A DNA stretch of 64,000 nt from Pseudomonas koreensis (GTDB taxonomy: Bacteria; Pseudomonadota; Gammaproteobacteria; Pseudomonadales; Pseudomonadaceae): contig NZ_JALJWP010000001.1 in NCBI RefSeq assembly GCF_024169245.1, positions 3,411,501-3,475,500 on the forward strand, written 5' to 3'. The position numbers and the translations under genes are program-made. Under the pieces are notes generated by a model. It had not been told where the DNA came from, ran no database searches, and saw only the letters and a program-made list of their open reading frames with translations. Every line of letters begins with the position of its first letter. Position 1 is the first letter of the stretch. Shown piece after piece: positions 1-7,014 of this stretch.

Positions 1-85
1 GCACTTGCCAGGCAGCAACGGCGATCACGGGAATCAGACAGAGGGCGGCGAACAGCGCGCGACGGGCGGGGCGGGGACGATTCAT
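1..85 (-). CDS. pvdR: Probable PvdR membrane fusion protein (5' end only)
   Basis: Only the first 28 codons lie in the window; the rest continues leftward. They encode a basic N-terminus (MNRPRPARRA) followed by one hydrophobic segment, as expected for an inner-membrane-anchored periplasmic adaptor of the MacA/PvdR type. A GGAA ribosome binding site lies 8 bases before the ATG. The assignment rests on context: the gene diverges from an fpvI-like sigma factor next to pvdA, and a perfect PvdS-type promoter (151-174, minus strand) points at it. PvdR is the adaptor of the PvdRT-OpmQ tripartite pump that exports and recycles pyoverdine. The visible peptide alone cannot prove this; another exported protein is possible. 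Confidence 0.5.
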   Translation of the reverse strand, partial: MNRPRPARRALFAALCLIPVIAVAAWQV

Positions 86-150
86 GCAGGGTTCCGGCCA
101 GTGGTTGCGGCCCGTCGCAAGGCACGACAGACACAGGGGCTGTCCTGTAA

Positions 151-174
151 ACGAGGCATGGGCCACGGAATTTA
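151..174 (-). promoter_or_regulatory. PvdS-type (iron starvation) promoter for the leftward gene
   Basis: Read on the minus strand this is TAAAT, 16 bases, CGT, which exactly fits the iron-starvation box recognised by the ECF sigma factor PvdS. The CGT lies about 65 bases before the ATG at 85. This is the main support for calling the truncated gene a pyoverdine export gene. Confidence 0.65.
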
Positions 175-249
175 GCCGCAGACACCTCGAGTCACCGGGT
201 GCCGGGCGAGCACTATTTGTCCGGGATATGGAATCAGCTCTTTAAATCT

Positions 250-268
250 ATATGAGAATTACTATAAA
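250..268. promoter_or_regulatory. Candidate Fur box upstream of the sigma factor gene
   Basis: An AT-rich element (atatgagaattactataaa) has the GAGAAT/ATTACT core typical of Pseudomonas Fur sites. It overlaps a possible -10 (TATAAAT, 263-269) about 80-100 bases before fpvI. Iron-dependent repression by Fur is known for this sigma class; the match here is imperfect. Confidence 0.45.
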
Positions 269-350
269 TTACGCACTTCAAGTTGCCACTATCTTGCTAC
301 TGCGTCATCCGCAGGTCTGATCAGTGCGCTCAAGGACAGAAACGGCATCG

Positions 351-848
351 ATGCGGTCGGGAGTCATGTTGGAAAACTACTATCGTGAGCTGGTGTGTTT
401 CCTCAACGCCAGACTGGGCAACCGTCAGGTCGCCGAGGATGTGGTGCATGACGCCTATGTACGCGTGCTGGAGCGCTCCAGCGAAGTGCCGATCGAACAG
501 CCACGGGCCTTCCTTTATCGCACCGCGCTGAACCTGGTCATCGACGATCACCGCCGCAACGCGCTGCGCCAGGTCGAATCGCTGGACGTGCTGGACAACG
601 AAGAGCGCTACTTCACCCCGTCACCCCACGGCACCCTCGATCACGGCCAGCGTCTGGAAATGCTCCAGCGCGCATTGGCCGAGTTGCCGCCGCTGTGCCG
701 CGACAGTTTTCTGCTACGCAAGATCGAAGGCCTGTCCCATCCGGAAATCGCTCAGACACTCGGCATCTCCCGGGCACTGGTGGAAAAACACATCGTCAAC
801 GCCATGAAGCATTGCCGCTTGCGTATCCAGCAATGGGATGGCCAGTGA
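351..848 (+). CDS. fpvI: ECF sigma factor, FpvI-like
   Basis: A 165-residue ECF (sigma-70 family 4) factor of the FecI/FpvI type. Region 2 is near the N-terminus (AEDVVHDAYVRVLER, then QPRAFLYRTALNLVID). Region 4.2 with its helix-turn-helix is at the C-terminus (GLSHPEIAQTLGISRALVEKH). FpvI directs transcription of the ferripyoverdine receptor gene fpvA in response to bound siderophore. Its position between a probable pvdR and pvdA supports this over a generic FecI-like factor. I chose the ATG at 351, preceded by AAGGA; an internal ATG at 366 and a GTG at 324 are alternatives. The cognate anti-sigma gene fpvR, which adjoins fpvI in P. aeruginosa, is not between this gene and pvdA. Confidence 0.65.
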   Translation: MRSGVMLENYYRELVCFLNARLGNRQVAEDVVHDAYVRVLERSSEVPIEQPRAFLYRTALNLVIDDHRRNALRQVESLDVLDNEERYFTPSPHGTLDHGQRLEMLQRALAELPPLCRDSFLLRKIEGLSHPEIAQTLGISRALVEKHIVNAMKHCRLRIQQWDGQ

Positions 849-859
849 TCCGCGCCGGT

Positions 860-883
860 TAAATTTCCTCTCATCGTCCTCGT
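860..883 (+). promoter_or_regulatory. PvdS-type promoter for pvdA
   Basis: TAAAT (860-864), 16 bases, CGT (881-883): an exact iron-starvation box about 98 bases before the pvdA ATG. An extra CGT at 875-877 has the wrong spacing. Confidence 0.75.
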
Positions 884-980
884 TCCTACTCAACAGACGA
901 CCTGCTGACCTGATACAGGCCGGTCAGGCCACCCAGGCTTTTTTCCCCGCGTTGAGGGGTTCATCCAGAGGACACTGGAA

Positions 981-2318
981 ATGACACAGGCAATTGCATC
1001 GCCCATCGTTCACGACCTGATCGGCGTCGGTTTCGGCCCTTCGAACCTGGCACTGGCCATCGCTTTGCAGGAACGCGGCGCGACCCAGGGCGAGCTGGAT
1101 GTGCTGTTCCTCGACAAGCAGGCCAATTACAGCTGGCACGGCAACACGTTGTCGACGCAGAGCGAGTTGCAGATTTCCTTCCTCAAGGACCTGGTGACCC
1201 TGCGCAATCCGACCAGTCCTTACTCGTTCGTCAATTACCTCAAACACCACGGACGTCTGGTCGATTTCATCAACCTCGGCACCTTCTATCCATGCCGCAT
1301 GGAGTACAACGACTACCTGCGCTGGGTTGCCGGGCAGTTCACCGAGCAGAGCCGTTACGGTGAAGAAGTGCAGTTCATCGAACCGGTCCTGCACAACCAG
1401 CAGGTGGAAGCCTTGCGCGTGATTTCCCGGGGCAGCGACGGCCAGCAGTTCGTGCGCACCACGCGTTCGGTGGTGGTCAGCGCTGGCGGAACACCGCGTA
1501 TTCCGGAGGCATTCAAGGCGCTGAAGGGTGATCACCGGGTGTTCCACCATTCGCAATACCTGTCGCAAATGGCCCGCCAGCCGTGCGTGAACAATCAACC
1601 GATGAGCATCGCGATCATCGGTGGCGGGCAGAGCGCGGCGGAAGCCTTTATTGACCTCAACGATTCGTTCCCGTCGGTGCAGGTCGACATGATCCTGCGC
1701 GGCTCGGCGTTGAAGCCTGCGGACGACAGTCCGTTCGTCAACGAAGTGTTCTCGCCGGAGTTCACCGACCTGGTGTTCCAGCAGAACAGCGTCGAGCGCG
1801 AGCGGCTGGTCAACGAGTACCACAACACCAACTATTCGGTGGTCGACATCGACCTGATCGAGCGCATCTACGGCATTTTTTACCGGCAGAAGGTTTCCGG
1901 GATTGCCCGCCATGCCTTCCGCACCCTGACCACCGTCGAGAGCGCCACTGCCACGGCAAGCGGGATCGAACTGGCGGTGCGCAACAACGCCACCGGTGAG
2001 GTCACGGTGCGAATCTATGACGCCGTGGTGCTGGCCACCGGTTACGAGCGGCAGATGCACCGCAAATTGCTCGCGCCGCTGGAGGACTACCTCGGCGAAT
2101 TCGAAGTCGATCGCAATTACAAACTGATCACCGACGAGCGCTGCAAGGCTGGCATTTATATGCAGGGCTTCTGCCAGGCCAGCCATGGCCTGAGCGATAC
2201 GCTGCTGTCGGTGCTGCCGATTCGCGCCGACGAAATCGCTGGCTCGCTGTATGAGCATGGCAAAGAGCGCGGGCACAGCCGCTCGGTGGCGGAACTGTTG
2301 CTGGCCACTGCCAGCTGA
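981..2318 (+). CDS. pvdA: L-ornithine N5-monooxygenase (pyoverdine biosynthesis)
   Basis: This flavin monooxygenase hydroxylates L-ornithine at N5 using FAD, NADPH and O2, the first step toward the hydroxamate group of pyoverdine. The 445-residue length is normal for PvdA/SidA enzymes. An FAD-binding GxGxxN motif (GVGFGPSNLALA) sits at residues 15-26. An NADPH-binding IGGGQSAAE motif is near residue 211. The C-terminal ATGYE motif (VVLATGYERQ) is present, followed by a conserved tail (GLSDTLLSVLPIRADEI). An AGAGGA ribosome binding site precedes the ATG. The enzyme is cytoplasmic or membrane-associated with the other siderophore synthesis proteins. Expression is predicted to depend on PvdS and iron starvation. 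Confidence 0.96.
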   Translation: MTQAIASPIVHDLIGVGFGPSNLALAIALQERGATQGELDVLFLDKQANYSWHGNTLSTQSELQISFLKDLVTLRNPTSPYSFVNYLKHHGRLVDFINLGTFYPCRMEYNDYLRWVAGQFTEQSRYGEEVQFIEPVLHNQQVEALRVISRGSDGQQFVRTTRSVVVSAGGTPRIPEAFKALKGDHRVFHHSQYLSQMARQPCVNNQPMSIAIIGGGQSAAEAFIDLNDSFPSVQVDMILRGSALKPADDSPFVNEVFSPEFTDLVFQQNSVERERLVNEYHNTNYSVVDIDLIERIYGIFYRQKVSGIARHAFRTLTTVESATATASGIELAVRNNATGEVTVRIYDAVVLATGYERQMHRKLLAPLEDYLGEFEVDRNYKLITDERCKAGIYMQGFCQASHGLSDTLLSVLPIRADEIAGSLYEHGKERGHSRSVAELLLATAS

Positions 2319-2340
2319 GTTCTGCTGCGCTTGTCACACC

Positions 2341-2416
2341 GCCATCGCGAGCAGGCTCACTCCTGCAAGGATCTGTGTACGCAGGACAAATGTAGGAGTG
2401 AGCCTGCTCGCGAAGG
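2341..2416. repeat. REPIN (inverted pair of REP elements, type 1)
   Basis: Two inverted copies of the TGTAGGAGTGAGCCTGCTCG palindromic element (2344-2367 and 2391-2414) are separated by about 23 bases. The same element recurs at 5588, 41974 and 51703. These are non-autonomous REP doublets typical of fluorescent pseudomonads. Confidence 0.85.
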
Positions 2417-2445
2417 GGCCCTTGCCAGCACCGCAAAGCTGAATC

Positions 2446-2462
2446 CTGAACCCCTCCTGAAC
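2446..2462. promoter_or_regulatory. Candidate PhoP box upstream of mgtA
   Basis: A perfect direct repeat CTGAAC-N5-CTGAAC, whose complement is GTTCAG-N5-GTTCAG, has the 11-base spacing of the Pseudomonas PhoP site. PhoPQ controls magnesium uptake genes under low Mg2+. The orientation is reversed and the site lies about 415 bases before the mgtA start, so this remains a hypothesis. Confidence 0.35.
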
Positions 2463-2877
2463 ACCCCTCACATTCCCCGCAAATGGCTCTTCCAGCCATT
2501 TCGCTGCGGGCGTAAGCTGCGCGCGTTTTCATCAATTGCGGAGACCCACAGTGGGTACTTGTTCGAGTGACAGTTGTCGGCCGGTCTCGATCACCGGCAG
2601 ATTCTCGGCAAGATAACGCGCAGCCTTTCCCTGCCGTTGTCTCGCCGTAACAGCGAGCAGCGGCATCCCGTGCATGGCCAGTCCTGGGTCATGTCTCGAC
2701 GTCCCTCTCATCGACACTGAACCAAGCGTGCTGACGACCTGAGTCGCCATCGCCGCCTATCGACACGCCTGTCATTGCCGACCGGCGCGCCACGCCTTGC
2801 CGTGCCGGTTTTTCCCGGTGCCGAGGCGCGGTGGTACCTGCTCGACGGCTTCCCGGCTGACCACAGGGGACACAGCC
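2463..2877 (+). other. Long, possibly structured leader of mgtA
   Basis: This 415-base stretch holds no convincing gene but several potential helices. The strongest pairs CCCGCAAATGGCT (2476-2488) with AGCCATTT...GCGGG (2494-2510). Others are a GAGACC/GGTCTC pairing (about 2541 with 2583), CTCGC/GCGAG (2641-2657), and a longer helix at about 2780-2835 just before the ribosome binding site. A 22-codon reading frame (2674-2742) lies inside but has no clear ribosome binding site. Long Mg2+-responsive leaders precede mgtA in enterobacteria; this one shows no sequence I can match to them. Confidence 0.4.
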
Positions 2878-5577
2878 ATGAAACTGAAGCTCAAGGAATT
2901 TTTCGCAGGCTTTCTGCGCAGCCGCCATATCGCCCGACACTTTCGTCGTCTGGCGCTGCTGGACTCGATCAACGACACCACCGTCAGCCGTGAAGTGCCG
3001 CCGACGCTGGCCAGTACGCTGGTCGCTGCCGCCCATGCCGATAGTGCTGCGTTGCTGTCGTCACTGGGCACCCACGGGGAGGGGCTCACCGACGTCGAGG
3101 CCGATGCACTGCGCGCGCGACATGGCTTCAATGAGGTCGAGCACGAGCAACCGCTGCCGTGGTGGACTCATCTGTGGCATTGCTACAAAAATCCGTTCAA
3201 CCTGCTGCTGACGTTGCTCGCGGTTATCTCCTGGCTGACCGAAGACCTCAAGGCAGCTGTGGTGATTTTCTCCATGGTGGTGCTGTCGACGCTGCTGCGC
3301 TTCTGGCAAGAGAGCAAATCCAATCAGGCCGCCGATGCGCTCAAAGCCATGGTCAGCAACACCGCGACGGTGCTGCGTCGGGATGGCCCACGCCGGGAGC
3401 TGCCGATCAAACAACTGGTGCCCGGCGATCTCATCGTGCTCTCGGCCGGCGACATGATTCCCGCCGATTGCCGGGTGCTCAGCGCCAAGGACCTGTTCGT
3501 CAGCCAGGCAGCGATGACCGGTGAATCGATGCCGGTGGAGAAATTCACCCGGCACACCGATCGCGACACGCGTAACCCGCTGGAGCTGGACAATATTCTG
3601 TTCATGGGCACCAACGTTGTCTCCGGCAGCGCGATTGCGCTGATTCTCACCACCGGCAACAGCACCTACTTCGGTGCGCTGGCGCAACGGGTCGGTGCGA
3701 CTGACCGGGCGGTGACCTCGTTCCAGCAGGGCGTCAACAAGGTCAGTTGGTTGCTGATCCGTTTCATGTTCGTCATGGCGCCGCTGGTGCTGTTCATCAA
3801 CGGTTTCACCAAGGGCGACTGGACCGAAGCGCTGCTCTTCGCGCTGTCGATTGCCGTCGGCCTGACCCCGGAAATGCTGCCGATGATCGTCACCTCGACC
3901 CTGGCCAAAGGCGCCGTGTTCCTCTCGCGCAAAAAAGTCATCGTCAAACGCCTCGACGCGATCCAGAACTTCGGCGCCATGGACGTGCTCTGCACCGACA
4001 AGACCGGCACCCTGACTCAGGACAAGATCTTTCTCGCGCGCAATGTCGATGTCTGGGGCGAAGACTCGGACGAAGTGCTGGAACTGGCCTACCTCAACAG
4101 CTATTACCAGACCGGCCTGAAAAACCTGCTGGATGTCGCCGTGCTCGAACACGTGGAAATCCACCGCGAGCTGAAGGTCGGCACGGCGTTTCGCAAGGTC
4201 GACGAGATCCCGTTCGACTTCAATCGCCGACGCATGTCGGTGGTGGTGGAGGGCCGCGGTCAGCCACATCAGCTGATCTGCAAAGGCGCGGTCGAGGAAG
4301 TGCTGGCGGTGTGCAGCCGCGTGCGTCATGGCGAAGTTGATGAGGCTTTGAGCGATGAATTGCTGGCGCGGATTCGCCAGGTCACCGCCGCCTTCAACGC
4401 CGAAGGGTTGCGCGTGGTGGCGGTCGCCGCTCGTGCAATGCCCGAAGGTCGGGAGATTTACAGCCTGGCGGATGAGCAGGCGCTGACGCTGATCGGTTAC
4501 GTGGCGTTTCTCGACCCGCCGAAGGAAAGCACCGCGCCGGCGCTCAAGGCCTTGGCCGAGCATGGCGTGGCGGTGAAGGTGCTGACCGGTGACAACGAAC
4601 TGGTCACGGCGAAGATCTGCCGCGAAGTCGGCCTCGCCCAACAGGGTTTGCTGCTGGGCAACGACCTCGAGCGCATGAGCGATGCCGAACTGGCCGTGGC
4701 GGTCGAGAGCACCAACGTCTTCGCCAGACTCACGCCGTCGCACAAGGAGCGCATCGTCCGTGTGCTCAAGGGCAATGGCCATGTGGTCGGGTTCATGGGC
4801 GACGGCATCAACGACGCGCCGGCGCTGCGCAGCGCCGACATCGGCATTTCCGTCGACAGCGCAGTGGATATCGCCAAGGAAGCGGCGGACATCATCCTGT
4901 TGGAAAAGAGCTTGATGGTGCTGGAGGAGGGCGTGCTCGAAGGACGTCGGACCTTCGCCAACATGCTCAAGTACATCAAGATGACCGCCAGTTCCAACTT
5001 CGGCAATGTGTTCTCGGTGCTGGTCGCCAGTGCGTTCATTCCGTTTCTGCCGATGCTGCCGATGCACCTGCTGGTGCAGAATCTGCTCTACGACATCTCA
5101 CAGATCGCCATTCCGTTCGACAACGTCGATGAGGAGATGCTGAAACAACCGCAACGCTGGCAGCCGGGTGATGTCGGGCGCTTCATGCTGTTCTTCGGCC
5201 CGATCAGCTCGATTTTCGACATCACCACGTTCGCCTTGATGTGGTACGTGTTCGATGCCAACACCGCGGATCACCAGACGCTGTTCCAGTCCGGCTGGTT
5301 CGTGGTCGGGTTGCTGACGCAGACGCTGATCGTGCACATGATCCGCACGCCGAAGATTGCATTCCTGCAAAGCCGTGCCGCCATGCCGCTGATGGTGATG
5401 ACCGCGATCATCATGGCGGTGGGCATCTTTTTGCCGATGGGGCCGCTGGCGCATTACTTCAAATTGCAGGCATTGCCGTCGCTGTATTTCGTGTTTCTGC
5501 CACTGATCCTGCTGGCGTACATGGCCCTGACCCAGGCGGTGAAGGGCTTCTACATTCGCCGGTTTGGCTGGCAATAA
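2878..5577 (+). CDS. mgtA: Magnesium-translocating P-type ATPase
   Basis: An 899-residue P3B-type ATPase that imports Mg2+ across the inner membrane, close in length to E. coli MgtA (898). The cation-ATPase N domain is at residues 60-130. The actuator has MTGES, the phosphorylation motif CTDKTGTLT places the aspartate at residue 374, and the hinge motif is GDGINDAPAL (about 641-650). Multiple C-terminal membrane helices follow. I chose the ATG at 2878 because AGGGGA lies 8 bases upstream and the protein then starts MKLKLKEFF; an in-frame start at 2797 has no such support. Low-Mg2+ control through the long leader and a possible PhoP box is inferred. Confidence 0.93.
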   Translation: MKLKLKEFFAGFLRSRHIARHFRRLALLDSINDTTVSREVPPTLASTLVAAAHADSAALLSSLGTHGEGLTDVEADALRARHGFNEVEHEQPLPWWTHLWHCYKNPFNLLLTLLAVISWLTEDLKAAVVIFSMVVLSTLLRFWQESKSNQAADALKAMVSNTATVLRRDGPRRELPIKQLVPGDLIVLSAGDMIPADCRVLSAKDLFVSQAAMTGESMPVEKFTRHTDRDTRNPLELDNILFMGTNVVSGSAIALILTTGNSTYFGALAQRVGATDRAVTSFQQGVNKVSWLLIRFMFVMAPLVLFINGFTKGDWTEALLFALSIAVGLTPEMLPMIVTSTLAKGAVFLSRKKVIVKRLDAIQNFGAMDVLCTDKTGTLTQDKIFLARNVDVWGEDSDEVLELAYLNSYYQTGLKNLLDVAVLEHVEIHRELKVGTAFRKVDEIPFDFNRRRMSVVVEGRGQPHQLICKGAVEEVLAVCSRVRHGEVDEALSDELLARIRQVTAAFNAEGLRVVAVAARAMPEGREIYSLADEQALTLIGYVAFLDPPKESTAPALKALAEHGVAVKVLTGDNELVTAKICREVGLAQQGLLLGNDLERMSDAELAVAVESTNVFARLTPSHKERIVRVLKGNGHVVGFMGDGINDAPALRSADIGISVDSAVDIAKEAADIILLEKSLMVLEEGVLEGRRTFANMLKYIKMTASSNFGNVFSVLVASAFIPFLPMLPMHLLVQNLLYDISQIAIPFDNVDEEMLKQPQRWQPGDVGRFMLFFGPISSIFDITTFALMWYVFDANTADHQTLFQSGWFVVGLLTQTLIVHMIRTPKIAFLQSRAAMPLMVMTAIIMAVGIFLPMGPLAHYFKLQALPSLYFVFLPLILLAYMALTQAVKGFYIRRFGWQ

Positions 5578-5587
5578 TGCCGCCCCC

Positions 5588-5676
5588 TGTAGGAGTGAGC
5601 CTGCTCGCGATAGCGGTGTGTCAGTCAACTTCAATGTCACTGGAATACCGCCATCGCGAGCAGGCTCACTCCTACA
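5588..5676. repeat. REPIN (type 1)
   Basis: Inverted REP pair with TGTAGGAGTGAGCCTGCTCG at the left end and its complement at the right. The loop contains gcggtgtgtcagtc and actggaata. The REPIN at 51703-51792 carries the same loop pieces in the opposite orientation. Confidence 0.85.
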
Positions 5677-5806
5677 GGAGTACCGGTGCGTCCGTCAGTG
5701 CGGGGATGCCCGGATGAATGGCCGGATTTTTAGGAAAAGTCCTACAGAGCTATCCTCGACGCTTGCGTAGTCTTGCCCCTCTCCAAACCCCACCGGGAGA
5801 ATGACC

Positions 5807-6241
5807 ATGAGCAACAAAGCGTTGCGCATCCTGATCGCCGACCCGCAGCATTTTCATCGCATGAAAATCGAGCGTCTGTTCAATGCGCTCGGCTACTACC
5901 GCGTGGCCCCGGTGCAGAGTCTCGGCGAATTGTTGACCCTGGTCGACTACGGCTGTGAGCCGTTCGATGTGTTGGTGATCAATGCCGAACTGGCGGCAGG
6001 CACCCTGGACCTGCTGGGCTTTCTGCTCGATAACCCACAGGTTCGCCACGCTCTGATCTACAACGAACAGTCAGCACCGTTGCAGGCGCTGGCAGGCTTC
6101 GCTCAGGAAAACGTGCAGATCAGCCCGGCGCAACTGCCCAATTCACAGCTCGTCGGGCAGGTGATGGCAAGGGTCGAAGCAGCCGGCGAACTCCGGCAAG
6201 CGCCTGACTCACACTGGTTGTTGCGCCATGCCAATGCATAA
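5807..6241 (+). CDS. Degenerate response-regulator receiver protein
   Basis: A 144-residue single-domain protein with a receiver-like fold. The N-terminal strand with an acidic residue (LRILIADPQ) is present. At the place of the phosphoacceptor aspartate the strand reads VLVINAEL, with asparagine instead. The conserved C-terminal lysine is also not evident (VQISPAQLP). It therefore looks like a pseudo-receiver that cannot be phosphorylated conventionally. The ATG at 5807 is chosen because GGGAG is 7 bases upstream; the ATG at 5801 is too close. It precedes a LuxR-type regulator and a hybrid kinase on the same strand, about 130 bases away, suggesting a modulatory or scaffold role in that pathway. 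The function is not known to me. Confidence 0.6.
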   Translation: MSNKALRILIADPQHFHRMKIERLFNALGYYRVAPVQSLGELLTLVDYGCEPFDVLVINAELAAGTLDLLGFLLDNPQVRHALIYNEQSAPLQALAGFAQENVQISPAQLPNSQLVGQVMARVEAAGELRQAPDSHWLLRHANA

Positions 6242-6369
6242 AAACCCAGACTGCACAACTGTCAGACCTGACAGGTGATTCCCTTGTCCATCCATGTAAC
6301 AGTGCCGGCGCAGCCACCGACTCCGAAACGGGGTGGTGCGGTGTCTTTTACGATTGTGCAGGAGTGCCA

Positions 6370-7002
6370 ATGAAGTCAGCGCTGATCGTTGATGATCACC
6401 CCGTAGTGCGCGCGGCTATCCGAATCGTCTTGCAAGCTCTAGGTTTCAGCGAAATTCATGAGGCGTCCAATGGCAATGAGGTCGTGCCGTTGATTTGCGA
6501 ACATGATCCGCATCTCGTAGTGCTCGATCTCGCACTGGGGTCCATGGACGGACTGGAGGTGCTGACGCGGATCCAGATCAAGGCTCCGACGGCGCGATGT
6601 CGAGTCCTGGTGTTCAGCATGCATGAGCCGACGCATTATCAAGAGCGCTGCCTGCGTGCGGGGGCGAGAGGCTACGTTACCAAAAGCAACCAGCTGACGC
6701 TGCTGCACGAGGCCATAAAAGCACTGATGTCCGGGCACACCTATTTTTCTGCGTTGCCGAACAGCGGCGCTCTGTTCAACGCCACGCAACGGACTGAGAA
6801 GCAGATGATCGATCAGCTTTCCGATCGTGAGTTATGTATCTTCGTGCAATTGGCACTGGGCAAATCGAACAAGGCGATTGCCCAGGAGATGCACTTGAGC
6901 CACAAGACCGTCAGCACCTACAAAACCCGCATGATGTCTAAACTCTGCCTGGGTTCATTGGTGCTCCTGCGCGAATTCGCCAAGCGCAATCACCTGATCT
7001 GA
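6370..7002 (+). CDS. NarL/LuxR-family response regulator
   Basis: A 210-residue two-domain response regulator. The receiver domain has the acidic pair (VDDH, residues 8-9), phosphoacceptor Asp53 (VVLDLALGSMDG) and the lysine in GYVTKSN. A LuxR-type helix-turn-helix lies at about 145-205 (GKSNKAIAQEMHLSHKTVST). AGGAG lies 6 bases before the ATG at 6370. The hybrid kinase gene starts 12 bases after its stop, so the two are almost certainly one operon and a cognate phosphorelay of the EvgA/EvgS or BvgA/BvgS kind. Its targets cannot be read from the sequence. Confidence 0.88.
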   Translation: MKSALIVDDHPVVRAAIRIVLQALGFSEIHEASNGNEVVPLICEHDPHLVVLDLALGSMDGLEVLTRIQIKAPTARCRVLVFSMHEPTHYQERCLRAGARGYVTKSNQLTLLHEAIKALMSGHTYFSALPNSGALFNATQRTEKQMIDQLSDRELCIFVQLALGKSNKAIAQEMHLSHKTVSTYKTRMMSKLCLGSLVLLREFAKRNHLI

Positions 7003-7014
7003 GTGCCCCCCGAC

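Noticed and set aside
875..877. CGT at 875 as the second half of the pvdA PvdS box
   Set aside because: Spacing from TAAAT is 10 bases; the CGT at 881-883 has the correct 16-base spacing.
924..2276. 450-codon open frame opposite pvdA
   Set aside because: A shadow of the high-GC pvdA coding strand; no ribosome binding site and no family motifs.
2674..2742. 22-codon frame in the mgtA leader as a regulatory peptide
   Set aside because: No clear ribosome binding site and not proline-rich like MgtL; noted only as part of the leader.
3061..5067. 668-codon open frame opposite mgtA
   Set aside because: Antisense to a clear P-type ATPase; composition is a codon-bias artefact rich in His, Gln and Arg.
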